Positions 17,013-24,860 of a stretch of 41,210 nucleotides of DNA are shown piece by piece. The position numbers and the translations under genes were made by a program. Within the stretch, counting starts at the first letter, position 1; every line of letters begins with the position of its first letter. The stretch lies in assembly GCF_902806485.1 (NCBI RefSeq), contig NZ_CADCWT010000017.1, forward strand, positions 1 to 41,210. Reading direction: 5' to 3'. The notes beneath the pieces were generated by a model. It was not told the origin of the DNA, did not search any database, and saw only the letters and a list, made by a program, of their open reading frames with translations. The stretch comes from Candidatus Frankia alpina. Lineage in GTDB: Bacteria; Actinomycetota; Actinomycetes; Frankiales; Frankiaceae.

Positions 17013-17574
17013 AGGGCCGACCCTCACCACCCCCCGGCTGCTCGCCCTGCCGCTCACCATCTGGAACGCCGGGTACGTCGCCGAGGAGCTCGCGCCCACG
17101 CTGGCGTTCACGGCGGTCGTCGCCCGGTCGGGCGGGCGCGGCGGGGACGGAGTCGGCCCCTACGGCGGGATCGTCGGCACGGATCCGCACGCCGCCGCCC
17201 CGGACCCGCTCGACCCGGCCGGGTCGCTGCGCCGTGAGCTGCGCCGCCGGGCCGGTGCCGGCCGGTCGGTGCTGACCTGGGTGCTGCGGCTCAAGTCGGG
17301 GCCGTCGGCCGTCGGTCTGATCGCCGCGGACACCCAGGGCCGCCGCGCGGTCGTCGGTGTGTCGATCGTGCTCGGATGCCGGCACGAGGGGTACGCGACC
17401 GAGGCGGTCCGCGCCGTCGCCGGCTGGTTCGAGTACCGCGGTGCTCTGGTGGAGACGAGGATCCGCCGCGGCGACGGGATCGGGAAGCGGCTGGGACAGG
17501 CGACCTCGTTCGTGCCTACCCCCGTCCTGATAGCCGACTGGTGGCGGATCTGGTTGCGCCTGCCGACGGATTGA
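17005..17574 (+). CDS. GNAT-like acetyltransferase, weakly conserved
   Basis: The 189-residue product has the N-terminal pattern TLTTPRLLALPLT typical of RimJ/RimL-type (Acetyltransf_3) GNAT enzymes. Later come a strand such as SAVGLIAAD and the segment VVGVSIVLGCRHEGYATEAVRAVAGWFE, which matches the acetyl-CoA-binding helix entry of that family (RhkGyatEA). After this, the usual fold is followed only loosely. A Gly/Arg/Pro-rich stretch (about 45-85) separates the two parts. The GTG at 17005 overlaps the end of the upstream SDR gene by 8 nt, so they are probably co-translated. No clear ribosome site is seen. The substrate cannot be told, and activity is uncertain. Confidence 0.65.
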   Translation: MGEGPTLTTPRLLALPLTIWNAGYVAEELAPTLAFTAVVARSGGRGGDGVGPYGGIVGTDPHAAAPDPLDPAGSLRRELRRRAGAGRSVLTWVLRLKSGPSAVGLIAADTQGRRAVVGVSIVLGCRHEGYATEAVRAVAGWFEYRGALVETRIRRGDGIGKRLGQATSFVPTPVLIADWWRIWLRLPTD

Positions 17575-18010
17575 TCATCCGAGCGGTTACTCACTGTCAC
17601 GTGGTCCGGTCGCTGCCTGTCGGTGCGGCGCCACCTCGGCCGTCCCGGCCGGTCACGTGCCCGGACCAGCCCATTTCGTGCTTGCCGGGCCGAAAATCCC
17701 TGCCCGGCGCCGTTGTGCGAACCTGCGCGGAGTTGTGTCGGCGTTGCCGTGATGGTGGCCTGCTGTCAACCTGGCGACATCCGTCTTCTCGTAGTTTCGT
17801 CGGCACAGGGCGAGCGGTGGACACGCCGCGACGGCAGCTCCCTGTTCAGACCATGATGCCCTGGGGCACCATGTAAAGCGATGTCGCGACCGTTGGCCGA
17901 CGGGTCGAGTGAGGGCGGGGCGTCCAAGGCGGTCCGTGGGAGGTCCGCCTCGCGTCCGGGGAGGGGAGCCCGAACGGTTCGGCGCTACCTGCGCCTGGGA
18001 GGTCAGTAGC
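17575..18010. other. Intergenic region upstream of the nucleotidyltransferase gene
   Basis: About 436 bp with no supported gene, less GC-rich than its flanks. An imperfect 20-bp dyad (ATGATGCCCT / GGGGCACCAT, 17853-17872) lies about 140 bp upstream of the nucleotidyltransferase start and could be an operator. I cannot fix a promoter. Confidence 0.4.
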
Positions 18011-19084
18011 ATGAGCGTGGATACCCCTCGGGGGACACCGGCCGGAGTCCGGCCGGGAGAGGTCACCTACGACCATCTGATCATTCCGTCGCACTGGCGG
18101 CGGTCCAACGAGTCCACGCCTGGCGCGTCCAACGCGTTGTTTCCACCCGATGGCGGGGCACCCGCCCAGTCATCCCTGCCGCCGATCAACCCGACGACCG
18201 GGGCGATGACCGGTCCCCTGCTGGTCGGGACGACGGCACGGGCCTTCGCCAAGCTCGATGATCTGATCCGGCTCAGCGCCGAGGACAAGGCCGTCATCGC
18301 CGCCCGCCGGGACGAGGCCGAGCGGGCGCTACGGGCGATCTTCCCGCCCGGGTGTGCGCTGCCGCTGGTCGGCGTCGCGACGATCGGGTCGGCCGGGCGG
18401 GACACCATGATCCGGCCGCTGGACGAAGTCGACATCTTCGCCGTCTTCTCCGCCGCGAACAGCGCCTGGAAGCGGTTCCGCTGGGACTCGCGCGACCTGG
18501 TGCTCTGCGTGCGCAACGCGATCGGCGGCGAGCGGATCCAGACGATCGGCAGCCGCGGCCAGGCGCTGCGCATCGTCTACGATTCGCCGCCCGACGTGCA
18601 CCTCGTCCCCGCGTTCGACCACCCCCGGGCCGGCTATGTCATGCCCGACCGGGTCGGTGGCTGGCTGCCGACCCGCCCGGAGCGGCACACGAGCTGGACC
18701 GCCGACCTCGGCCCTCGGGTGATCTCGGCGGTGCGCCTGCTCAAGGCGTGGAACCGGGTGTGCGGCAGCCACCTGCGCTCGTTCCACATCGAGACGCTCG
18801 CCGGACAGGTCCTCGCAGGGCGCGGGCTCAACACCCGGCAGGGGCTCGCCGAGGTCTTCCGTCACATGGACGAGGTCGGTCTGGTGGCGGCGGACCCGGC
18901 GGACGTCGGTGGCGACCTGTCCGCCTACCTGTGCCCCGAGGACGTCGACGCGCTCGCGGAGACCATTCGGGCCGCCCGGATCTACTCGGCGAAGGCGGTC
19001 GGAGCGGAACAGGCCGGGGACCACGAGGAGGCCGTGGCCCTGTGGGGCTCGGTATTCGGCCCGGAGTTCCCGACCTTCGGCTAG
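18011..19084 (+). CDS. CD-NTase-like (SMODS/OAS-fold) nucleotidyltransferase
   Basis: This 357-residue protein looks like a minimal nucleotidyltransferase of the SMODS/OAS/CD-NTase group, whose members make cyclic or linear oligonucleotide signals. After an unstructured N-terminus (about 1-80), the core has the helix LSAEDKAVIAARRDEAERAL. The active-site turn GSAGRDTMIRPL follows (G126-S127), then D138-E-V-D141 and a third carboxylate in PPDVHLVPAF (D195). Aligned by spacing from GS, the usual DxD is E139-x-D141. The second domain contains AVRLLKAWNRVCG and LRSFHIETLAGQVL, as in OAS-like C-terminal helices. The ATG at 18011 follows GGGAGGT with a 7-nt gap. No CBASS effector, Cap2/Cap3 or HORMA/TRIP13 gene is adjacent. 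Its stop overlaps the stop of the convergent PH-domain gene within CTAG. Confidence 0.8.
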   Translation: MSVDTPRGTPAGVRPGEVTYDHLIIPSHWRRSNESTPGASNALFPPDGGAPAQSSLPPINPTTGAMTGPLLVGTTARAFAKLDDLIRLSAEDKAVIAARRDEAERALRAIFPPGCALPLVGVATIGSAGRDTMIRPLDEVDIFAVFSAANSAWKRFRWDSRDLVLCVRNAIGGERIQTIGSRGQALRIVYDSPPDVHLVPAFDHPRAGYVMPDRVGGWLPTRPERHTSWTADLGPRVISAVRLLKAWNRVCGSHLRSFHIETLAGQVLAGRGLNTRQGLAEVFRHMDEVGLVAADPADVGGDLSAYLCPEDVDALAETIRAARIYSAKAVGAEQAGDHEEAVALWGSVFGPEFPTFG

Positions 19085-20406
19085 GTCATCCACCGGTCCG
19101 GTAGGGCCGAGCGGCGCCCCAGCCGGGACCGCTCGGCCTGGACGGCGACAATCCGCAGTGCCTCGGCCTGGTCGCGCAGGCCGGCCCGCACCCGCACCGG
19201 TCCGCCGGTGGTGTCCAGGTGCACGTCGGCCAGGCGCAGCAACCGGGCCAGCGGGTTCGCCACCAGACGGATGCTCTGCACCTTGCCGTGCGGGATGAGA
19301 TCGGTGTGCCGGTGCAGCAGCCCGTGGCGCGCGACGAAGACCACATCGTCTGCGCCACAGGACAGCGCCCGCCGGTGGATCGGGGCGAGCAGCGCGGCCC
19401 GCCGCGGCGGGCGGGTCAACGCGACCGCGGCCACGTCCACCCCCGGCAGCAGCTTGCCGATCAGCTCCAGGGCCTCGTCCCGGCGGGCGACCGGGAGCAG
19501 GACCGACGGGCCGGCACCGGCAACGTTCATCCGGATGGTCACCCAGCCGCAGGGGCGCCACAGCATCGGTTCCCCGACGCTGATTGCCTGGACCCGCCCC
19601 GGCGGGACGGTGGCGTGGGCGTGCTCAAGCAGCCCGCTGTCGATGCGCAGCCCGTCCGGCGACTCGGACACGGTGTACGGGTAGCCGGCGGCGAAGATCC
19701 GGAAGGTGGTGTGCCAGAGCCAGCCGAGCAGCGGGATCGCGCCCAGGCCACCGGCCCTGGTGCCGGTGAGCAGCGATGGCGTGGCGATCGCCGCCGCCCC
19801 GAACAACACCGCCCACGGCTCGGGCGACAGGGCGATCGCGGCGATCAGCCGCCTCGGCGGCACCTCGGCGAGCGGATGGTGCGGCGCCTCGCCGGCGTCG
19901 GGAGCGAGCCCGGCCGCGGTGGCAAGCAGCTCGGCGCGCAGCCGGTGGGCGTGCCCGATCGACAGGTACCGCAGGTCGGACCCGGAATCGCCGCCGTCGG
20001 AGTCGGATCGTTCCCGGCGTTCCCGGCCTGCCAAATCCAGGCGCAGGATGGCCAGCCCGATCATCCGGGCGAGCAGTGGCTGGACGATGTCCACCGACTG
20101 CAGTCGGTCCAGCCGGACGTAGCGGGTGCGACGCACCAGCAGACCGGTGTCGAGCCGCAGGCCGTCGCGTTCGATCCGGTAGCGGGTGAACCGCCAGGCG
20201 CAGTACCCGTAGGTGCCGGCCGCGGGAATCAGGAAGATCAGGGTGAGGCCGACAGCCCGGGCCGTGACGTCCTCGGCGAAGTTGCGCCCGACGGTCGCGG
20301 CGAACGCGGCGACGATCACCCAGCCGCGCAGGAACGGCGTGAGGGGATGCAGCCGGTGGAAACCCGTCCGGCGCGACCACGGTGGTGTCCCGTCCGGTGG
20401 TCTCAC
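19081..20406 (-). CDS. Bacterial PH-domain (bPH2, YdbT-like) membrane protein
   Basis: This 441-residue protein has repeated bacterial PH (PF03703, YdbS/YdbT) domains separated by hydrophobic pairs of helices. N-terminal segments such as HRLHPLTPFLRGWVIVAAF are followed by WRFTRYRIERDGLRLDTGLLVRRTRYVRLDRLQSVDIVQPLLARMIGLA, a textbook bPH2 strand pattern (quoted in parts: RYRIERDGLRL, RLDRLQSVDI). A middle copy contains YTVSESPDGLRIDSGLL and VPPGRVQAISVGEP, and a C-terminal copy contains ARHGLLHRHTDLIPHGKVQSIRL. Function of YdbT-like proteins is poorly known. The start is GTG at 20406, 9 bp after the stop of the small YdbS-like gene, so the pair is an operon. Its stop shares CTAG with the convergent nucleotidyltransferase gene. 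Confidence 0.85.
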   Translation of the reverse strand: MRPPDGTPPWSRRTGFHRLHPLTPFLRGWVIVAAFAATVGRNFAEDVTARAVGLTLIFLIPAAGTYGYCAWRFTRYRIERDGLRLDTGLLVRRTRYVRLDRLQSVDIVQPLLARMIGLAILRLDLAGRERRERSDSDGGDSGSDLRYLSIGHAHRLRAELLATAAGLAPDAGEAPHHPLAEVPPRRLIAAIALSPEPWAVLFGAAAIATPSLLTGTRAGGLGAIPLLGWLWHTTFRIFAAGYPYTVSESPDGLRIDSGLLEHAHATVPPGRVQAISVGEPMLWRPCGWVTIRMNVAGAGPSVLLPVARRDEALELIGKLLPGVDVAAVALTRPPRRAALLAPIHRRALSCGADDVVFVARHGLLHRHTDLIPHGKVQSIRLVANPLARLLRLADVHLDTTGGPVRVRAGLRDQAEALRIVAVQAERSRLGRRSALPDRWMT

Positions 20407-23185
20407 GCTCGGTGGTCACAGGCTGGCCGACCGGGCTTCGCCGCGTTCGGTGAGGGCGTCGCGCAGCCGGGCGGCCTCCCGCTGGGGCAGTCCGGGGATG
20501 ACGGCATCGCTGGCCGCCGCTGCGGTGTGCAGCTGCACCTTGGCGATGCCGAAGCGCCGGGCGAGGGGCCCGGCGGTGACATCGACGAGCTGCATCCGCC
20601 CGTAGGGCACGACGACCAGGCGGCGCACCAGCACACCCCGGCTGATCAGCAGATCGTCCTCCCGCTCGGCGTAGCGCCAGGTCCGCCAGCCCGCGCCGAT
20701 GGACCACCAGGCCCAGATCGCCGCCAGCAGTGGCGCGGCGGTGAGCAGGACCCAGGGCCAGCCGCCGACCGAGAGTGAGATCAGCAAGGTGAGCGCCACC
20801 GCCAGGATGGTCCCGAGGACCAGCAGTGTCCGGCGCAGGCGCCGCAGCCCCGGCGGTAGGACCCGCCACTGTTCGGGATCCGGCAGGAGAGCGTCGGGCA
20901 TGCCGCAACGATAAGTCGCACCTCGAATACGACCGGCCGGAATGGGACGAGCCGCGGGGTGAGCTGGCCGCGGATCTACACCCGATGGCGCGGTGGCCGT
21001 GGGCGCGGCGTCGAGATCGGTCCGCCGGGCGCGTGCTGTCGGTGCCGTCCGTGCGAGCCAATCGGCTGGGCCACCAGATGCGTCGGCCGATGTCCAGCGT
21101 CAGCGCCGGCACGAGGATCGACCGCACGACCAGAGTGTCGAGCAGGACGCCGAAGGCGACCACGAAACCGACCTCGGTGAGCTGGACGAGCGGAAAGATG
21201 ATGAGAGCGGAGAAGGTGGCGGCCAGCACGACACCCGCGGAAGTGATCACGCCGCCGGTGACGGCCAGCGCGTGCAGCACGCCGGGCCGGGAACCGATCC
21301 GCTCGACCTCCTCGCGGACCCGGGTCATGAGGAAGATGTTGTAGTCCACGCCGAGCGCGACCAGGAAGATGAACGCCAGCAGCGGCAGCGAGGGGTCGGC
21401 GCCGGGAAAGTCGAAGATCCAGCGGTAGGCGACGGCGCTTGCGCCGAGCGCGGCGAGGTAGGACAGCACCACCGTCGCCATGAGCATCAGCGGGGCGACG
21501 ATCGAGTGCAGCAGGAACATCAGCACCACGAGCACAACGACGAGAACCAGCGGGATGATCATCTCGCGGTCGCGCACCGCGGCCTGCCGCACGTCGAGGT
21601 TCACCGCCGTGTTCCCCCCGACCAGCGTGCCCGCGACCGGGATCCGGTGCAGCCTGGACCGTAGCTCGCGCACGGTGTCGAACGAACGTTGGCTGTTCGG
21701 CTGATCCCGCAGGACGACGAGGAACTGCACCTGGTCGCCGGCGCGGCCGATCTTGGCCGTTCCCGCCACCCCCGGTGTCGCGCGGATCGCGACATCGACC
21801 TGCGCCGCCGCCCGCTCGGAGGCGACGACGTACGTCGGCGCCGCGACTCCCGGCGGGAAACCTGCGGAGATCAGTTCGATGCCGTGCACCGACTCCACCC
21901 GGTGCCGGAAGCCCTGGTCCTGCCGCAGCGCGGTGTTTATCGTCAGCAGGCCGACGACGAGCACCCCCAGCGCCAGCGAGGTCCCCACCCATACCGCCCG
22001 CGGACGCCGGTCGATCGCCGCGCCGATCCTGACCCAGCGCCCCGGCTCCTCGGCGAGGTCGAACTCGGTCAGATCCTCGTGACCGGGGGCGGTGGGCGCG
22101 GCCAGCGCGTTCAGGTGGGCGGTTCGCGCCGCCGGTCCCCGCCGGGCCGTGTCGGTGACCGGGGGATGTTCTCCGAAGCGGGGGATCAACGGCCAGAACA
22201 GTCGACGTCCGCAGAGCACCAACGCCGCCGGCAGCAGCGTGGTCATCGTCACCAGTGTGGTCGCGATGCCGATCGCGCCGACCGGCCCGAGCCCGCGGTC
22301 GGAGGCCAGTTCCCCGATCAGCAGGCAGAGCATCCCGATGATGACGGTGCCGGCGGAGGCCGCAATCGCGGGGCCAGCGCGCCGCATCGCCTCCCGCATG
22401 GCGCGGGCCGGATCCCGATGGCGGGTGAGTTCCTCCCGGTAGCGGGCGATGAGTAGCAGCGCGTAGTCCGTGCCGGCCCCGAAGACGAGTACCCGCAGGA
22501 TGCCCGCACTCTGCCCGTTGACGGTCAGCCCGCTGTGCCGGGCGAGCAGGCTGATGATCCCGGCCGCGGCCTGGTCCGCGATGCCCACCGACACCAGGGG
22601 AACCAGCCACAGCAGCGGGCTTCGGTAGACCACCAGCAGGATCGCGGCGACGATCCCAGCGGTGACGATGAGTAGCCAGCTTTCGATCGTCCTGAACGTC
22701 TGGAAGGCGTCGGCGATCAGCCCCGCCGGCCCGGTGATCGCGGCCTCGGTCCCGGCGGGGGAGCGCCGGGTGGCGATCCGGCGCATCTCGCGCACGTTGT
22801 CGGTGAACCGGGAGGCGTCGTCGAGCTGGGCGAGAGGGACGGTGAGGACCAGCGCTCGCCCGTTGGGGGAGATGATCGGTCCGAGGACAGGGCCGGAGGC
22901 GAAGGGGCGCAGTGCCCCACCGATGGCGGCGGCGGCGGACCGGTCCGCCGGGGTCAGACCCGCCGGCCTGGTCATGACGACGATGGCCGGGACGGCTTCC
23001 CCGCCGGGGAAGTGGCGCTGCGCGGCGAGCAGGCGGGTCGACTCGGCGTCCGCCGGGAGGAAGGCGCTCGCGTCGTTCTTCTGCGCGTCCGCGAGGCGGA
23101 AGGCCAACGGGCTCGCCGCCCCGCCGACGGCGAGCCAGAAGGCGATGATCAGCCAGGCCGAGCGGCGTCCGATCACCCATGACAC
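19625..23185 (-). CDS. MMPL family transporter with a stop-less C-terminal extension
   Basis: The first ~715 residues form an MMPL/RND-type transporter, a family exporting lipids or other hydrophobic molecules. Two halves each have a large periplasmic loop and a bundle of about five to six helices. Marks include RRSAWLIIAFWLAVGG, FGAGTDYALLLIARYREEL (the GTDY motif of the first half), LVALGVDYNIFLMTRVREE (the GVDY motif of the second half) and a final LVVRSILVPALTLDIGRRIWWP. MMPL similarity ends near 21040, yet no in-frame stop occurs until 19625. The 1186-codon frame therefore runs through both PH-domain genes in another phase. A TAG in a neighbouring phase at 20976 suggests the true end was lost by a small indel. 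The start is GTG at 23185, with AGGAGG 10 nt upstream. Confidence 0.75.
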   Translation of the reverse strand: MSWVIGRRSAWLIIAFWLAVGGAASPLAFRLADAQKNDASAFLPADAESTRLLAAQRHFPGGEAVPAIVVMTRPAGLTPADRSAAAAIGGALRPFASGPVLGPIISPNGRALVLTVPLAQLDDASRFTDNVREMRRIATRRSPAGTEAAITGPAGLIADAFQTFRTIESWLLIVTAGIVAAILLVVYRSPLLWLVPLVSVGIADQAAAGIISLLARHSGLTVNGQSAGILRVLVFGAGTDYALLLIARYREELTRHRDPARAMREAMRRAGPAIAASAGTVIIGMLCLLIGELASDRGLGPVGAIGIATTLVTMTTLLPAALVLCGRRLFWPLIPRFGEHPPVTDTARRGPAARTAHLNALAAPTAPGHEDLTEFDLAEEPGRWVRIGAAIDRRPRAVWVGTSLALGVLVVGLLTINTALRQDQGFRHRVESVHGIELISAGFPPGVAAPTYVVASERAAAQVDVAIRATPGVAGTAKIGRAGDQVQFLVVLRDQPNSQRSFDTVRELRSRLHRIPVAGTLVGGNTAVNLDVRQAAVRDREMIIPLVLVVVLVVLMFLLHSIVAPLMLMATVVLSYLAALGASAVAYRWIFDFPGADPSLPLLAFIFLVALGVDYNIFLMTRVREEVERIGSRPGVLHALAVTGGVITSAGVVLAATFSALIIFPLVQLTEVGFVVAFGVLLDTLVVRSILVPALTLDIGRRIWWPSRLARTDGTDSTRPADRSRRRAHGHRAIGCRSAASSPRGSSHSGRSYSRCDLSLRHARRSPAGSRTVAGPTAGAAAPAPDTAGPRDHPGGGAHLADLTLGRRLALGPAHRRATAGGDLGLVVHRRGLADLALRRAGGRSADQPGCAGAPPGRRALRADAARRCHRRAPRPALRHRQGAAAHRSGGQRCRHPRTAPAGGRPAARRPHRTRRSPVGQPVTTERETTGRDTTVVAPDGFPPAASPHAVPARLGDRRRVRRDRRAQLRRGRHGPGCRPHPDLPDSRGRHLRVLRLAVHPLPDRTRRPAARHRSAGASHPLRPAGPTAVGGHRPATARPDDRAGHPAPGFGRPGTPGTIRLRRRRFRVRPAVPVDRARPPAARRAACHRGRARSRRRRGAAPSARRGAAEAADRRDRPVARAVGGVVRGGGDRHAIAAHRHQGRWPGRDPAARLALAHHLPDLRRRLPVHRVRVAGRAAHRQRAA
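20416..20901 (-). CDS. Small bacterial PH-domain (bPH2, YdbS-like) membrane protein
   Basis: This 161-residue partner has two transmembrane segments (about residues 24-65: LLVLGTILAVALTLLISLSV and WVLLTAAPLLAAIWAWW). One bPH2 domain follows: WRYAEREDDLLISRGVLVRR, VVVPYGRMQLVDVTAGPLAR and GIAKVQLHTAA. YdbS-YdbT pairs are usually encoded together, as here. The ATG at 20901 has no convincing ribosome site; TATCGT ends 6 nt upstream, so translation may be leaderless. The whole gene lies in a second frame under the stop-less extension of the MMPL frame, but its clear domain pattern shows it is the real coding frame here. Confidence 0.85.
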   Translation of the reverse strand: MPDALLPDPEQWRVLPPGLRRLRRTLLVLGTILAVALTLLISLSVGGWPWVLLTAAPLLAAIWAWWSIGAGWRTWRYAEREDDLLISRGVLVRRLVVVPYGRMQLVDVTAGPLARRFGIAKVQLHTAAAASDAVIPGLPQREAARLRDALTERGEARSASL

Positions 23186-23359
23186 GACCCGCCAGCCTCC
23201 TGTTCGGCAGTGCTGCGCCCGTCCGTCGGCAAACGGCGCCGGGCGGTCACTCCCGCGGTGCCGTCGCGATCTCCCGGCTCATCCGGCGTCGCGGCCCCGA
23301 CGGAATCGTCGCAGCTCCGAGGCCAAGCCGCCGAGTCGAGTGGGGCGCAGCCGGGTCGC

Positions 23360-24310
23360 TTACGGCCGATACGTTCGATCTGCGGCGGCCGGGTCTGCGG
23401 CAGCCCAGGCGAGGGCGATGTCCGCCGCGACGGCGACGTTGTTCCGCACGGCGTTGATGTTGATCTCGAGGCTCGCTCCGTCGGTCTCCCGGTGAAAGGT
23501 CTCCAGGAGGAACGGGGTGACGGCCTTGCCACGGATGCCGCGTTCCGCGGCCCAGGCCAGAGCGTCGGCCAGCACCCTGTCGTGCAGGGCCGGGTCGAGG
23601 GCCTGGTCGCTGGGCAGCGGGTTGGCCACGACGATCGCCGAGGTGAGCCCCAACGCGTCGGCCGCCGTCATCGTCGTGGCGACCTGGCTCGCATCGCTGA
23701 CCCGCCAGTCCAGGTCGTAGGTGGTGTGCGGCAGGTAGAAGCCGGGGAAGGTCGACGTCCGATAGCCGATGACGGTGATTCCCAGCGTCTCGAGCCGTTC
23801 GAGGGTCGCGCTGATGCCGAGGATCGACTTGACCCCGGCGCTCACGACGGTGATCGGCGTGGTCGCCAGGGTCACCAGGTCGGCGGATTCGTCGAAGCTG
23901 TCCCCGGCGCCGCGGTGCACCCCGCCGAGACCTCCGGTGGCGAACAGGCGAATCCCGACGCGGGACGCGAGTAGGGCGGTGGATGCGACTGTCGTTGCGC
24001 CGGTCCACCCCGTGGCGCAGGCGACCGGCAGATCACGCACGGACAGCTTGACCACGTGGGTGTCGTCGGCAATGCGGCGCAGATCCGGTTCGTCCAGACC
24101 GATCCGGGGCACCCCGTCGATCACCGCGATCGTCGCGGGGGTCACGCCCCGGTCGCGGGCCTGCTGTTCCAGCTCCATGGCGACCTCGCGATTGCGGGGC
24201 CGGGGCAGCCCGTGCGCGATCAACGTCGACTCCAGCGCGACTACCGGCGCCCCGCCGGCCAGGGCATCCCGCACGGCTGCCGAGACGACGATGTTCGATC
24301 TGCCCGCCAT
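23360..24310 (-). CDS. psuG: Pseudouridine-5'-phosphate glycosidase
   Basis: PsuG (316 aa) reversibly splits pseudouridine 5'-phosphate into uracil and ribose 5-phosphate, part of pseudouridine salvage. The family motifs VALESTLIAHGLP, IAVIDGVPRIG, KLSVRDLP, the glycine-rich FATGGLGGVHRGA, SAGVKSILG and the C-terminal KAVTPFLLE and NAVRNNVAVAADIA are all present. Length is normal. The ATG at 24310 has TAGGGT ending 6 nt upstream and no ribosome site, so it is probably leaderless. The usual partner, a PfkB-type pseudouridine kinase (PsuK), is not adjacent; the gene stands alone between the MMPL and PPOX genes. Confidence 0.95.
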   Translation of the reverse strand: MAGRSNIVVSAAVRDALAGGAPVVALESTLIAHGLPRPRNREVAMELEQQARDRGVTPATIAVIDGVPRIGLDEPDLRRIADDTHVVKLSVRDLPVACATGWTGATTVASTALLASRVGIRLFATGGLGGVHRGAGDSFDESADLVTLATTPITVVSAGVKSILGISATLERLETLGITVIGYRTSTFPGFYLPHTTYDLDWRVSDASQVATTMTAADALGLTSAIVVANPLPSDQALDPALHDRVLADALAWAAERGIRGKAVTPFLLETFHRETDGASLEININAVRNNVAVAADIALAWAAADPAAADRTYRP

Positions 24311-24316
24311 GGGCTG

Positions 24317-24322
24317 ACCCTA
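24317..24322 (-). promoter_or_regulatory. Candidate -10 box for leaderless psuG
   Basis: TAGGGT reads on the minus strand and ends 6 nt before the psuG ATG. This is a good actinobacterial -10 and the spacing of a leaderless start. No -35 match is clear. Confidence 0.45.
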
Positions 24323-24419
24323 CGTCGTTCCGCCTCCGCCCGATCGGTCGAAAATGGGCGGTCCGCACGGGGTAACCGGGCGACGGCGGGCGGCGCCGCC
24401 GGCGTTCACCGCTCGCGCC

Positions 24420-24851
24420 TCACTGCCCGCGAGCGCGCTCGGCCCGGAACCGCAGCGGCACGCTGTACAGCGTCGCGAACCGCTCGACCGAACCGAACAC
24501 GTTCTTCGCCGACTCGCTGTACTTCGCGAGGTATCCGGGGTTCTGATCTGCGGGCGCGGCCTCCAGGTCGGTGGTGAGCACGCCGGTGAGGACGACGAAG
24601 TCGCCCCCGCGGCCGTCGTCGTCCAGGTGCAGGGAGCTGCGCGGATTCGCCTGGATCCGGCTCAGTCGCCGCGCGGTGGGTTCGCTGTAGAGCTGAGCGC
24701 TGGCGGTGGCGGGGTCCCACAGGAACCAGACCGGCGCGGGCTGCGGGGTTCCCGACCGGTCGGTGGAGGTCAGCCAGGCGATCCGGTCCTCGTCCAGCCG
24801 CCGGGCGACCTTCGCCCCGAACGCGGTGTCGGGATCGGGAAGTACGGACAT
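24420..24851 (-). CDS. PPOX-class (split beta-barrel) F420-dependent protein
   Basis: This 143-residue protein has the split-barrel fold of the pyridoxamine-5'-phosphate-oxidase-like family, as in mycobacterial Rv3369-type (TIGR03667) F420-dependent enzymes. Typical segments are VARRLDEDRIAWLTSTDRSG, PVWFLWDPATASAQLYSEPT, RLSRIQANPRSSLHLDDDG and VVLTGVLTTDLEAAPADQNPG. Cofactor (F420 or FMN) cannot be decided from sequence alone. The ATG at 24851 has AGGAG with a 6-nt gap, and that site overlaps the TAG stop of clpB 9 bp upstream. The gene is therefore co-translated with clpB, an unexpected tail to a heat-shock unit. Confidence 0.88.
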   Translation of the reverse strand: MSVLPDPDTAFGAKVARRLDEDRIAWLTSTDRSGTPQPAPVWFLWDPATASAQLYSEPTARRLSRIQANPRSSLHLDDDGRGGDFVVLTGVLTTDLEAAPADQNPGYLAKYSESAKNVFGSVERFATLYSVPLRFRAERARGQ

Positions 24852-24860
24852 CGTCGGCTC

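Noticed and set aside
19219..20778. Plus-strand 519-codon frame opposite the PH-domain genes
   Set aside because: Low-complexity antisense translation; both PH-domain genes show clear bPH2 patterns on the other strand.
18011..24310. Complete CBASS anti-phage operon
   Set aside because: The nucleotidyltransferase has no adjacent effector, E1/E2-like or HORMA/TRIP13 genes; neighbours are PH-domain, MMPL and psuG genes.
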